Assembly (NCBI GenBank): GCA_040437565.1
Contig: JBDOQK010000046.1
Coordinates: 186,001-250,000 of the forward strand
DNA from: Albugo candida
Taxonomy: Eukaryota > Oomycota > Peronosporomycetes > Albuginales
Length of the DNA stretch: 64,000 bases
Direction: 5' to 3'
The notes under the pieces were generated by a model. That model did not search any database, had not been told where the DNA came from, and saw nothing but the letters and a program-made list of their open reading frames with translations. Position 1 is the first letter of the stretch; every line of letters begins with the position of its first letter. Of this stretch, positions 12,327 to 23,572 are shown piece after piece. A program made the position numbers and the translations under genes.

Positions 12327-12477
12327 TTTTTTACTTTAAAAAATATCAGTCTCTATAAAAGCTCCCTTACATGCGATTAGACATGTCGGTGGTAAATGAT
12401 GTGTGAACATTAGATACGTGCTAGCATGATATAGAGTATAATTCGTTCAGCGTGGTCCACTTACATTGGAACATAAA
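12327..12477. promoter_or_regulatory. Short divergent promoter region, myosin / phosphoglycerate kinase
   Basis: Only 151 bp separate the start codons of the divergently transcribed myosin (minus) and PGK (plus) genes. The region is AT-rich with pyrimidine-rich patches. I see no certain initiator or TATA element. Confidence 0.5.
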
Positions 12478-13780
12478 ATGCCGAAGAAAAGTATCCGACA
12501 AATTGATCTCGAAGGAAAGCGCGTTCTAATTCGTGTGGATTTTAATGTCCCCTTTCATAACGGTGCTATCTCAAACACGAAAAGAATCGATGAGGCACTT
12601 CCCACCATAATTTTCGCGCTTGAAAATGGTGCACGGGCAGTGATATTAATGTCCCATTTGGGACGTCCAGATGGATGTTATCAGCAAGATTTATCGCTCG
12701 CACCTATTGCTCAAACTTTGGAAGTGAAGCTTGGATGCAAAGTGAAGTTTCTTTCTGACTGTGTTGGGGCAAAAGTGGAAGCGGAGTGCTCAAATCCTCC
12801 TCCAAAAAGTGTCATTCTCCTTGAGAATCTAAGGTTTCATGTTGAAGAAGAAGGGAAAGGCAAGGATGCACATGGAAACAAAATCGTCGCGTCTGATGAA
12901 GACGTTGAGAGATTTAGAGAAAGCTTAAGTAAACTGGGTGATATTTATGTGAATGACGCATTCGGAACAGCGCATCGCGCTCATAGTTCTATGGTCGGAG
13001 TACGAGTGCCTATCAGAGTGGCTGGACTCCTAATGGATAAGGAACTTAGCTACTTTGCAAAAGCTTTAGTGGCACCCGATCGACCATTTTTATCGATTTT
13101 GGGTGGTGCAAAAGTGGCTGACAAGATTCAATTGATCTTGAATATGTTGGATAAAGTGGATGAGATGATTATTGGTGGAGGAATGGCTTACACCTTTAAG
13201 AAAGTGATGGATGGAATGTCTATAGGAGACTCGCTGTATGATGAGGAAGGCGCGAAGATCGTCACGTCTATTGTCGAGAAGGCAAAGGCTAAAAATGTAT
13301 CATTACATCTGCCAACAGATTTCATCATCGCCGATGCATTCAAGAGCGACGCGAAATGGAATATAGTATCACAAGAAGAGGGAATTCCTCAAGGATGGAT
13401 GGGTCTCGATATCGGTCCAAATTCGCGCCAAGCTTTTTCCAAAGTCGTCTCAAGTGCGAAAACAATTGTTTGGAACGGACCGATGGGAGTCTTCGAATTC
13501 GAAACATTCGGTACGCAAAGTGAGTAATGATATTGTATTTATATGACATATTGTATTGTACACAGCGGCTGGAACGAAACAGATGATGGAAGCAGTAGTG
13601 CAAGTGACGAAATACGGTGCGACCACAATTATAGGGGGCGGCGATACGGCCACATGCTGCGCCAAATACAATGCTGAAGATAAAGTCAGTCATGTGAGCA
13701 CTGGCGGTGGAGCTAGTTTGGAACTTTTGGAGGGCAAAATCTTACCCGGAGTCGATGTACTTTCTTCCAGCGATTCTTAA
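12478..13780 (+). CDS. PGK: Phosphoglycerate kinase
   Basis: Glycolytic enzyme that transfers the acyl phosphate of 1,3-bisphosphoglycerate to ADP. Two exons, 12478-13519 and 13566-13780, joined over a 46-bp intron, giving 418 residues, the usual length. The open frame begins earlier at a TTG, but the first ATG ([16 protein letters not shown]) fits the family start. Family motifs all present: [78 protein letters not shown], and in exon 2 [15 protein letters not shown] and [14 protein letters not shown]. No N-terminal targeting extension, so cytosolic. The intron falls just after the [11 protein letters not shown] motif. Confidence 0.97.
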
Positions 13781-13970
13781 TACCCTTCGATAAAAATCAG
13801 TAGGTGTGTTCTCCGCGCTCCTTTTGTATCTGTTCAGTAATTGTGGAACAGACGTAAGCTTGTGAGATACTTTTTTTGCAACATAATATTAGTATCGAAA
13901 CAATTTTCGGCAACTTGGACCATAACCCGCTCCTTTTCTCCATATACGTTATATCTGCACTGAATATAAC

Positions 13971-14816
13971 ATGCTACACACACAGCGTCTCCGCCTGTTT
14001 TCGCTCTGTTCAGATGCGTGGTTTGACTTTGTCGAAGTATTAATTTCCTTATTTTTAATCAAACAAACAGTGACGAATATGGTTTCAATCACTGGAAATC
14101 GCATTCAGTCTGCTTCCATCCGTAACCCCAAAGTTACAGACTATATTCAGCGCATGTCTGCAGACGTGTTCGGTATTAATGCATCGCTGCTAAGTGACCG
14201 CTCTCAGTGGAGGCGTAAATGTGATGTGAAACATTGCCACGTGTGCTTTGTCAAATTCTCGCTTTGGACGCTCAAACACCATTGTCGCTCATGCGGGAAT
14301 ATCGCTTGTAGCGCTTGCTCATCGCGACGAGTCTGTTTTCATAGCAAAACGGTGCGCGTATGCGATGACTGTGTGACCACAAAGCTCGTGCGACCCTCTC
14401 ACGTTACGTCGAATGCGAATTTGAACGATCAGCATTACCCGAAAATGCATTCAAGACTTCACCCGTCATTACGTCGACATTCTATCGCTATTCCAGTCAA
14501 AGAGAGTACCAACATTGATCAATTCGTCGCCTCATTACAATTACACGCTCCTGTGAAGCAGAGATCACTTCCAATCACATCCAAAATTTGTACAAATAAC
14601 GAATTTAGAGCACGTCGAAGTATGCCAATGGAGCGAATTCGTTATATTGAAGGAGATGATCCACCGTCGATTGCATTTGGCAGCGCAGTAGTGAGTCAAG
14701 TGTCTACTCCTTCATTAAATATAGAAAGTATGTGCGGCTTTGGACATTGGGATTCTTGTGTGATCAAAGTATTTGTAGTCATGCTGATACTAGTGGCAAC
14801 TGTAGCTTCTGTATGA
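13971..14816 (+). CDS. FYVE-type zinc-finger protein with C-terminal membrane segment
   Basis: 281 residues from ATG 13971; a second ATG at 14079 (MVSITGNRIQ) would give 245 residues and may be the true start because the N terminus upstream of it is unlike the rest. The finger reads CHVCFVKFSLWTLKHHCRSC, then GNIACSACSSRRVC and VRVCDDC, so eight zinc ligands are present. The basic patch is LKHHCRSCG, close to the family's R(R/K)HHCR, while the WxxD motif is only WRRK, so PI3P binding is plausible but not assured. A hydrophobic stretch at the very end (VIKVFVVMLILVATVASV) looks like a tail anchor. Likely on endosomal membranes (inference). Single exon. Confidence 0.75.
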   Translation: MLHTQRLRLFSLCSDAWFDFVEVLISLFLIKQTVTNMVSITGNRIQSASIRNPKVTDYIQRMSADVFGINASLLSDRSQWRRKCDVKHCHVCFVKFSLWTLKHHCRSCGNIACSACSSRRVCFHSKTVRVCDDCVTTKLVRPSHVTSNANLNDQHYPKMHSRLHPSLRRHSIAIPVKESTNIDQFVASLQLHAPVKQRSLPITSKICTNNEFRARRSMPMERIRYIEGDDPPSIAFGSAVVSQVSTPSLNIESMCGFGHWDSCVIKVFVVMLILVATVASV

Positions 14817-15003
14817 CCGCCTCTCGAGTTTTTGACCTGCAATGATTCTTATGACACTTTTCGTCTTATTTATATATTTATAGCGAAATTTTCTTCCTAC
14901 TTTATGGAGGCGTAATATATTCTGATATCAAAGCTAAGAATAAAGATGCGATTGCCAACATCTTAATTATTTACTTGTCCTTTTCCTCTGATCAGCAAGC
15001 CCC

Positions 15004-16721
15004 ATGACGCTCTTTGGGCAACGCCGTAGAATCGCTAATTCAAACTCTGCTACCTCCTTGTAAGTCGCTTACCACATTGAAAACAATACTTTATGCTTAC
15101 ACTCTCTTGTAGAAGCACAGAAAACTCCTTGTCCAAAGAAAGTCTTCGCGAAAAAGCTCAGAGAGCACAATTGCAGAGCGTAACGCAACGCAAACTCTGC
15201 GCTCGTATTCAACGCGTTTTGAAGAAAAATCCCGCGGTTGCAGAAAGATTAGCGATACAAATTTTACAAGATCACACGAAGAAGGGGAAAGCATCTGAAC
15301 GATGTAATATCGACTCTTTTCTCGAAATAGATGATGATAAATTTGCCGCGGTAGTTCGAAGCATGGGGTCTGCCCGATGTCAAAGCGTGCGCTCTTGCTC
15401 TTCACTCCCTACCGAGAGAGAGGTAAGAGAAAGCACTCAACAGAACGCTTGGACGACAGGTCGACCAGAGTCAAGACAGTCTTTAAAGGAAGAAACCAAG
15501 TGGGATGAAGATGATGTGTATATATCGCAAACTCAGCTGCAGCAACGAAGCGTTGGCTTCCCGACGGCGTTCAATACGCGCTCTCGCAATCGAAAAATAC
15601 CCAACATCTGGAATGATATCGTCAAATATAACGCGGCTATGGAACAACAAGAACGTCAAGGTCTGAAAGAAATCAAAGTGAGAAATACAGCAACACTGTC
15701 GAAAGAACTAGAGCAACAAGTCAATCAGAAAAAGCACCAGATTCAAGCACAGGAGGAAGAAAACACACAATTTTACAAGCAACAACTCCAATTTATCGAA
15801 CAGCAGGAAGTTCAAGATCAGAAAGAAGCGAAAGAGCGATTACGTGGCATGAAAGAAGTTGCTAAAAGGCAAGAACTACAACGTAGAGAAAAAGCATTAC
15901 AGCAGAAAAAGAATTTGGAGCGTAAGAAAGAGCTTGAAATACGAGCAATTCAACGAATTCAAGAAGAAAAAAAAGCATTAGAGGAACGTGAACAAGCAAA
16001 AAAACAGGAGCAAAAAGAACAAAGCTTGCACGTATATCGAGAAAATCAGCTCTCGTTGGCTCGGAAACATTTAGAAAAGTTGAAAGACAAGGAGAATGAT
16101 ATCAAATTGTCTCAGGAATACATCAAGATGGAAGAAAGAAGAGATCAACAACGCAAAGATCATCTAGAAAGTCTTAGTAACAACATTAAAGCACGCATGA
16201 AAATGTACGATAACACGGCAAAAATCGAATTACAGATCAGAAGTAAGAAAGAAGAAGAACTACTACAACAATATCAGCTACAATACGGACAACAACAAGC
16301 TGCTCTAGAAGAGGATGATGTGCGCAAGAAAAAATTGAGAAATGAAGCACAGAAGAAGCATCTACGGCTGCAGGTCCTGGAGAAGAAAGAGCGTGAGCAA
16401 AAGGAAAGAGAAGAATTCAACACTCAGGCGATTGTTTGGAAGCATCAACAAAGAGAGATGGAAATAGAGGAAAGGACAAAGAAACAGAAGCGAATAATTG
16501 ACGGTAAATTACAACAAGAAAAGTTATGGGAGCAGATGTCACAGAAAGATAAAAAGCAGAATTGGGCTGATCAAACTTTGGTGGAAGTACAGCTCAATCG
16601 TTCAATTTTGGAGAAGATTTATCAGAGCAGTCAAATTGTTCAAACAATTGCACAAGCTGTAGCGCTTGAGACGCGTGACCGCTCTCGGGAACTGCGACTC
16701 AAAGAGGCGATATTTCACTGA
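15004..16721 (+). CDS. Long coiled-coil protein, possibly flagellar (TPH-like)
   Basis: Two exons, 15004-15059 and 15113-16721, joined over a 53-bp intron (GTAAGT..TAG) in frame, giving 554 residues starting MTLFGQRRRIANSN. The ATG-less open frame of exon 2 plus good splice sites favours this start. Residues 1-170 are basic and partly disordered; from about residue 200 almost the whole protein is a Glu/Lys/Gln-rich coiled coil (RREKALQQKKNLERKKELE). The layout resembles trichohyalin-plectin-homology proteins of cilia and flagella, which would suit a zoospore-forming oomycete, but composition bias makes that similarity weak evidence. No enzyme domain is visible. Confidence 0.65.
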
Positions 16722-18256
16722 GAATTTTGAATGAAACCCATCGTTGTTCTTATGGGAACTATTCCATACTATGCTACAGCGCTTCGACATCGTCTCAGGC
16801 CTCAGGATCGCTTTAATTTTCGCAAAACTTAAAAGTGGGCCAGCGTTTCATGATAGCACCATCAATTAACACTCATTAACACTCATTATAAACCGCTTCT
16901 TTCATGTGACCTACATCTCTCCACAATTCTCCCTGCCAGGCGCTAAGCCATGCTTATCAATCTTAATTTCTTCCCCCTGGTCTTCATCGTATAGTCTCTC
17001 CGTCTGTAATTTTTAGAGTGTGAGTTTCCTTCATTTGTAGGGTAGAGAGTGGAGCAGGCACATAGGAAGAGCAAGCAGGCTCTGGCATACTGAATGTACC
17101 ATGATATACTACATCCAGCACACAAGTTGGTACACTAGTAGTGGATGCCATCTACATGTCTGATTGATACTGATCATCACTTTCGTTATGCATTCCGTGG
17201 TTGAGCACTTGCATCTAGAGCCATATTGGTCAGAATTTCAGATATAAACGTATGGGAAAACATTTTATATACAGGGCGAACGAATTGCCACAAAACGCTC
17301 ACTTTGGATTGCTGCGTAACAATCTGACAAATCTGCTTCAAAGCAGACAAAAGGAACAGCGGATTTAAATAACATGGAAGAATCCATGCGACGCTAAACC
17401 TTCACGCAATATTACAATATGGTTCGCCATCACTGATTCTCGCTTGTTAGCTTTGCATTAGACTCTCCTATACTTGTCAAATGGCTCAAATTACGAGAAT
17501 GTATAGTGGATGCACAATAGAGGATGCTGATACACGCTCCAATTTAGGACTATCGTGTTCAGAGATCAGCAGACTTAAATGAGCAGGGAAATCGTTCACT
17601 TCAATGCAACAAATAGTCGTGCATACCAGATCGCATACCGCTCACTGCATATAAGAAATATAGTCGAGTCTATTGGAGATACATNNNNNNNNNNNNNNNN
17701 NNNNNNNNNNNNNNNNNNNNNNNNNNNNNNNNNNNNNNNNNNNNNNNNNNNNNNNNNNNNNNNNNNNNNNNNNNNNNNNNNNNNTACACGCTCCAATTTA
17801 GGACTATCGTGTTCAGAGATCAGCAGACTTAAATGAGCAGGGAAATCGTTCACTTCAATGCAACAAATAGTCGTGCATACCAGATCGCATACCGCTCACT
17901 GCATATAAGAAATATAGTCGAGTCTATTGGAGATACATATGTATCAGTGATCACGTGCGTAAAATTATTGTACGGCTCAGTGTATCCCATTTTCCTGCCA
18001 ATCGCTACTACCTCATCACGTTCTCGGTCCGAGAAGTATAACTGGTGCAGCGTGCGTCAAAGTTGGGAGGGTCGGGGGTGGACCTGCGATTATAGATTAT
18101 GTAAAGCCAAGCTGCATCTAAGTCAACATCTCAGTGAGCATTCAGCTGATGAAGCACCCGTAGGCTCGTTTAACTAAACCATCAGACTGGGTGGATTACT
18201 ATTGTCCTTCTATTCAACTGATCGCATCCAGATATTAATAATTGATAGAGAATATG
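16722..18256. other. Gene-free stretch with an artefactual gap duplication
   Basis: No recognisable coding sequence. Bases 17531-17684 recur as 17785-17938 on either side of the N gap 17685-17784 (154 bp, apparently identical), again best read as unmerged contig ends. A 114-codon frame from ATG 17833 has no recognisable domain and no homologue elsewhere in the window, so I do not call it a gene. Confidence 0.6.
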
Positions 18257-18282
18257 GGGATTTTATATCACTTTTTTCAAAA

Positions 18283-18420
18283 ACATGGTTTATGTAGCAA
18301 AAGTTACGAAAATATGGTTTATGTACCAAAAGCTAAGAAAATATGGTTTTCATACCAAATTTAAAAGAATATGGTTTTCATACCAAAAGTTGAAAAAAAT
18401 ATGGTTTATATACCGAAACG
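18283..18420 (+). repeat. About five 29-bp tandem repeats in the end of MULE A
   Basis: Units start near 18283, 18312, 18341, 18369 and 18399. Each begins ATGGTTTATGTACCAAAAG or a close variant, with about 29-bp spacing. The right end has the same unit in inverse orientation (20444-20461 and after the gap from 20562). Such spaced subterminal copies are typical of transposase-binding arrays (inference). Confidence 0.75.
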
Positions 18421-18599
18421 AATATTACACGGGCGAAATTGGAATAAAAAAATCAAAAACACGCCAAAAAGTCTAAAGTTTATTCAAAATTATGGAAAAT
18501 ATAGCAAAAAGTATGAAGTTTACACATTCTCGATTGCCAATTGTTTGAATATTTACATCTGGCGACTATGACAACTACCGGCAACGACGGCTACGTTGG

Positions 18600-20339
18600 C
18601 GAGGCACAAGAGTCAAGTGGCGGCTGTTTGCCAGAGGACTGGGCATACGGGCGTGCATATTTACTCACGCGATTGGCGTAGTCGCGACGACATATCAACT
18701 TCGATTATTGAATACAACGAAAAAGTTGAACGAGCGTTGTGTGTCATATCGAGCGAGTACAGACGCTACAAGGTGTGTATGTCGATCCAAATTGCAGCTT
18801 CGTAGTCGCTTTTGCGTATGGTAGGGGATTTGAGCCGCCTCACACGTTCGTGCCGCATACATGCGACGCTACGAGGGTTGACTTGCCTTCATACGAAGCG
18901 AGTCGTGGAAACAAGTCTTCATTCGGCCCTCCAATTCGTCCTTGATAAGGGCCGTGACACCAGTCCAGATGAGAGGCGGAAGAAGCTGACGGCTGATGGG
19001 CGTCGACTGACTTACCAGACTTGTGTTGCCTGCATTCGACTCAAAGCGCAACTCTTCGATAAAGATCGCACGCAGTACCAGTACATCTTACAATACGTAC
19101 ACGAAATGAACAAGCGCGGACACAAGGCAGATATCACGTTGCGTGAGGACAAAATTTCTCGAGTTGTCATCGTATACAAGCTCGGCATTCATATACTACG
19201 CGAATTCGCAGATCGCAGTATCAATATGGATGGCACATTTATGTAGCAAAAATATGGTGGAGTCCTTCTTGTCGCTTGCTTTAAAAACAGCAACAATGAG
19301 ATCCAAACTGTCGCGGTAGCTTGGGTGTCAGGCAAGACAAAAAACAATTGGTCATGGTTCCTGGACTTTCTTCCACACTCTATAGAAGCGCCGCATTCGT
19401 CATCTCCGACCGTGACAAGAATCTAATTCCGTCGATGTAAGTTAAGGCAAGTGACATCCCTCACTTTTTTTGTGCTCGTCACATGCTCGAGAATGTCAAC
19501 GTCAAGTTTCGCAATGCGACATTGAAGGACCAGGCATGGAATCTGGCCAAGTCCTTGACGTTTACGTCATTCGAACGGCGAGCCAGTGAGTTGGAGAAAA
19601 ACAACGCAAAGGCACTGCAATGGCTACTCGATGCAGACAAGCGCAAATATACTGCTGCGTATAGAATATGTCTGCGCTTTGGGACATGACTAGCAGCAAC
19701 GTGGACTCTGTTAATATAGTCCTGCTTTAAGCTAGATAGAAGCCACTTCTGTACTGTCTCATGGCGGTGGAAAAGTACATAGGAATGAAGTGGGTTAAAT
19801 TCGTCGCCAGTTCGGCTTCGTGAGGGGAGCTCACAGCTTACGCATCCAAGGAAACGAGCGCAAGCGCTTTGTATCTGTCGTTGACAAGATCGAAATCATC
19901 CCGAGTTGCCTGTCATCCTTCTTGGTTAAGGTCAAAAAAATGGAGAGCTTCCTGTCGAGTATTCTCTAGATCTAGATAATCCTAAAAATCCGTGTTCTTG
20001 TGGCTACTTTGGCGACATGAAAGGGCCATGCTCTCATCTTTATGCGGTCCTTCGATCCGTCAACAAGCTTCGCTCCTCAAGACTTTGTGCGATGCGTTGT
20101 AGACCAAGGAGGTGTACCAGCGTGCTTATCACCCCATTATTAAGATGAGGCCATGCGTGACGATGGATGATCTGACGCGTTTAGAAAAGCGCCAGCCTCT
20201 CTCGGTGTCAAAGAAGCGTGTTTGGCCAAAGAATTCGAAGCGAATCGAGTCTCAGACAGAAGCTTTTAAGAAGAAGCGCAGCAACTAGTTCACTACATGC
20301 GGTAAATACGGCCACAACAAGCGCACCTGCAAAGACTAA
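18600..20339 (+). pseudogene. MuDR-like transposase of MULE A, decayed
   Basis: The longest intact part is 18812-19246 (144 codons), ending INMDGTFM just where the first catalytic Asp of the MULE domain is expected; the frame continues after a stop as YGGVLLVACFKNSNNEIQTV. CARHMLENV and the helical part follow at 19480-19690. A SWIM zinc finger is readable at 19993-20043 (CSCGYFGDMKGPCSHLY, giving CxC..CxH), and a C-terminal zinc knuckle at 20289-20339 (TTCGKYGHNKRTCKD) in which the first cysteine position is Phe. At least three stops or frame changes interrupt it, so it is no longer functional as it stands. Confidence 0.75.
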
Positions 20340-20613
20340 CCTTTTCCTAGTGATAAAACAATACATTTTGTATAATTTTAATAAATTTTCGACCTTTTGG
20401 TGTATTTTTCGTAATTTTACGATTTCACCCGTGTAATATTCGCTTTGGTATACAAACCATANNNNNNNNNNNNNNNNNNNNNNNNNNNNNNNNNNNNNNN
20501 NNNNNNNNNNNNNNNNNNNNNNNNNNNNNNNNNNNNNNNNNNNNNNNNNNNNNNNNNNNNNCTTTTGGTACATAAACGATATTTCAAAAAAAAGTGGTAT
20601 AAAATCCACAGAT

Positions 20614-23572
20614 TCCCTAGTTGATATGATGAAAGTTATCATCGTATCAATTTTACGACCAGCACGTCAAAGCTCACATGAAGATAAGGAAAATCGATGC
20701 CAGAAAGTAACTCTACAGGTTCCTCGTTGGCGATGCTGGGAAGAACTCAATTGCATGGAGATGCGCACTGATTTACTGTGAAGTTGAAAGGAATCAGACC
20801 AGATGTATAGCATACAATTTCTTTGTTCTGGCAGATCACTTCAAAATTGTGCGTAACAAGATCGTGACCTCGATGAGTACGTTAATCACTATATGTATAT
20901 CAGTACCAATCCAAGAGATGAGTGAGCTCGACGCAATTATGTACCTTGTTGATTGGCTACAGTGAGTAATCGCCTACGTTGCTGTCGAAGCCGTCACCAT
21001 ACCATTGGAGTATGCTTCTCACAGATTATTACGACAGTGAGCACCGTTTACGTTCAAATCCAGGATATGAACGGTTGGTTTGTACAATTGCAATTCCCAA
21101 GTCCAACGGTAGTCAACGTGCTCGAATGATGGTCGTGGAAAATGTTTGCGTCATTGTAGGGAGGACATTAAGCATCAGTCTATTACACACCTCATCAAAA
21201 AAGGCAATCGATGATGGCCACGAACGCAATTTCACCATAGTTGATAAATATCCGAATATGCGCTAATGTTCTTGGGCGCTGTATGGTGTACATGACGAAA
21301 AATTTGCAACAATGCAATTCTGGAATTCTTCTAATAGTCATGGTGTCATTATTGATCAGCCATGGATTGCTAATCAAAATGAGATGTGTCAGCAAGTGGA
21401 ACTCCAAGTAGGGGACTTTCTGTAACTCACTTTGAGATGTTACAAGATCGACCTGCAAAGCACTGACTATGTATTTCCATCAGAAATGAGAATATGCTCG
21501 AGAGCATTCAGATACTATTTCAAGAAAATTTACACAACGATAGAGCACCAGAGTGCGCGAAGAGATTCGGTCTACACCCTGACTCAGATGCCGTACCAAG
21601 CGCACCTCCGCTATTTCGCCTTTCTGAACTACAATAAGCCACAATCTCAAAAAGAGATGAATCAAAAGGTGAACACTCTCGTATATATATATTCAATTGT
21701 TTAAAATAAGTAAATTGCAGCAGATGTGCCAGCAAAGAGGCTAAATGTTTGCTCAGTCGCAATAGGAAGTGCCGGCAAGTTCAAACACTGTTTTTCTTGA
21801 TACATCAACAGTCAGAAATTATTCAAGGTTCTTCCCAGTAGAAATTTCTCTGGAGGCCATCATCAGATTCCTGTAGAGCCCCGTAACCCCCGATTCACGG
21901 CGTTCTAGTTTTATCAAGAAAGTCATCAATGGTCTATTGCTCTAATGGAATTGGTCAGCGTGCGATGGGGTTAGAGCCTTCTGTCATGAAGTGTCATACG
22001 TGTGGGTGGAGATTTTCTGGAATTGCACCTCCAATTTTCACCCCTGAAGGAGCACGAAACCCTTCGCAATGTGTGAGCGGTGCAATGCGAAAAAGGATCC
22101 AGATCGAGTATTATTACTATTATGATGTACTGGTTAGTCCAATACCGTAGACTATTTCAATGCCAGTCAAGCGTCAACGATTTCTACTTCATTAAGAGCG
22201 GGAAGAAAGAGTGCGTAGGACCAAGCTATTCTTGATAATTTTGGACACTATTAGTTTTCGGATAATTCACTCTTTAGTGTCAATGTTCTGAAAGATTCTA
22301 GTACTAATTTGACATGTTATCGGAGATTAAAAGACATTGTAGGATGTGGTGTGCCGTGGTGTACTTGGCATGTCTCGTGGCTCACCTGTGTGCATTCGTC
22401 CATAAAAAATATGAAACGTTGATTGACCAGCAAAACGCACCGCATATTCAGGCAGAAACTGAACAATCGTGAAATCGAAAGAGCCAGAAATGAGTCGACA
22501 TTCTTTCGTTGCCAAATGAGCCTAGTTTGAGTAATCATCGATATACGCGGAATAATTGACTAGTACGAAGCCATTCAGCAGGCCAATCTTACATGCACTG
22601 GAGGCACCAAGCGGAATTCGGTTCATGCTTAATGTTCTAGTGCTGATTACTCTATAAACTGATCATTCCACACCCTTTGTTTGCACACACTCTTCTTTGA
22701 CTAAGCTCGAACTTCAAGCAACCGTGCGGCAGGACTGCGCTCCGTCAAGACTCGACATGTGTGCTTTTTAAAGGACTGAAGAATTGGTGACGTTCTGTCT
22801 ATCATATTCAATTCCGTATACATTCTTCCCTGCATATTTTACGCTCCTTTTCGACCATAATTCCGCCAAGTCCTTCGCATTGATAACTCCAGCACATCAG
22901 TAATGTAGAATTCTACAAGCTATTTATAATTAAACCCCTCCAAAGTTGGTGTGACGGATCCTGATGGCAACTTCTTGGTCCCCCTATCGAGGTCGAACGC
23001 TTGCTTTTCTCTCACCAATTATCGTCAAAGACCTACGACTCAAAAGAACCTCCAATCTCCATATTCGCAAGCAAGAAGACCTGTATATACAATCAGTGCG
23101 CGCAGCCGACGGCACAGACCAAAATAATTACTTATCAGATATGCCACATCCATGATCACTTGTAAAAGTCAAACGAAAGCTGAATTAGCTCGTAGCAACG
23201 AATCAACTTATTCAGGCTACATTTAGGCTAGCGAACCATTTATGCTGTTAGTTCATGCTACAGAAACAGCCTCAAGTATCTCGCGGTTCTTACAAGCTTG
23301 AAACGAAGTATCAAGTCCGAATATTCGCTCGCTTTTTATCGACAATATGATCATTTCACTTTGGTGCTTGTTAGTGGTAGTGACGACTGTGCATTTGGAG
23401 TGAGGATACAGAGCAAACAAAGGCAAATTTTCTAAAAACGTCACGTCAGGCGTTTAGTTTTGATCGATTTGTCAGTGACTACAATAGTCAAAATTGATCA
23501 ACATCATGGGAAAGAGCAGACAGAGACAAGATATTCAGAGTACCGCACATTGCCAAAATCGTACAGCGCTTA
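20614..23572. other. Decayed, unidentified sequence
   Basis: From about 20640 to 21010 the plus strand reads as coding-like sequence broken by a few stops (for example KNSIAWRCALIYCEVERNQT and NFFVLADHFKIVRNKIVTSM), suggesting a gene or transposon remnant that I cannot name. At 22330-22515 the minus strand has another short coherent stretch (FTIVQFLPEYAVRFAGQSTF). The rest shows nothing I can support. Confidence 0.35.

Larger units (their letters stand above)
18257..20613 (+). mobile_element. Mutator-like element A, complete with inverted ends
   Basis: The two ends are inverted copies. The left end begins near 18258 (GGATTTTATATCACTTTTTT) and the right end, read on the minus strand from about 20613, begins GGATTTTATACCACTTTTTT. 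A second, inner inverted match lies at 18399-18440 and 20410-20461 (AATATTACACGGG). Between them is a MuDR-type transposase. The right end is split by the N gap 20462-20561. No exact 9-bp target duplication is visible at the edges. Confidence 0.8.

Noticed and set aside
12466-12477. Earlier PGK start
   Set aside because: It is a TTG codon; the ATG at 12478 gives the normal N terminus.
17833-18177. 114-codon gene from ATG 17833
   Set aside because: No recognisable domain, overlaps the artefactual gap duplication, and has no splice or context support.
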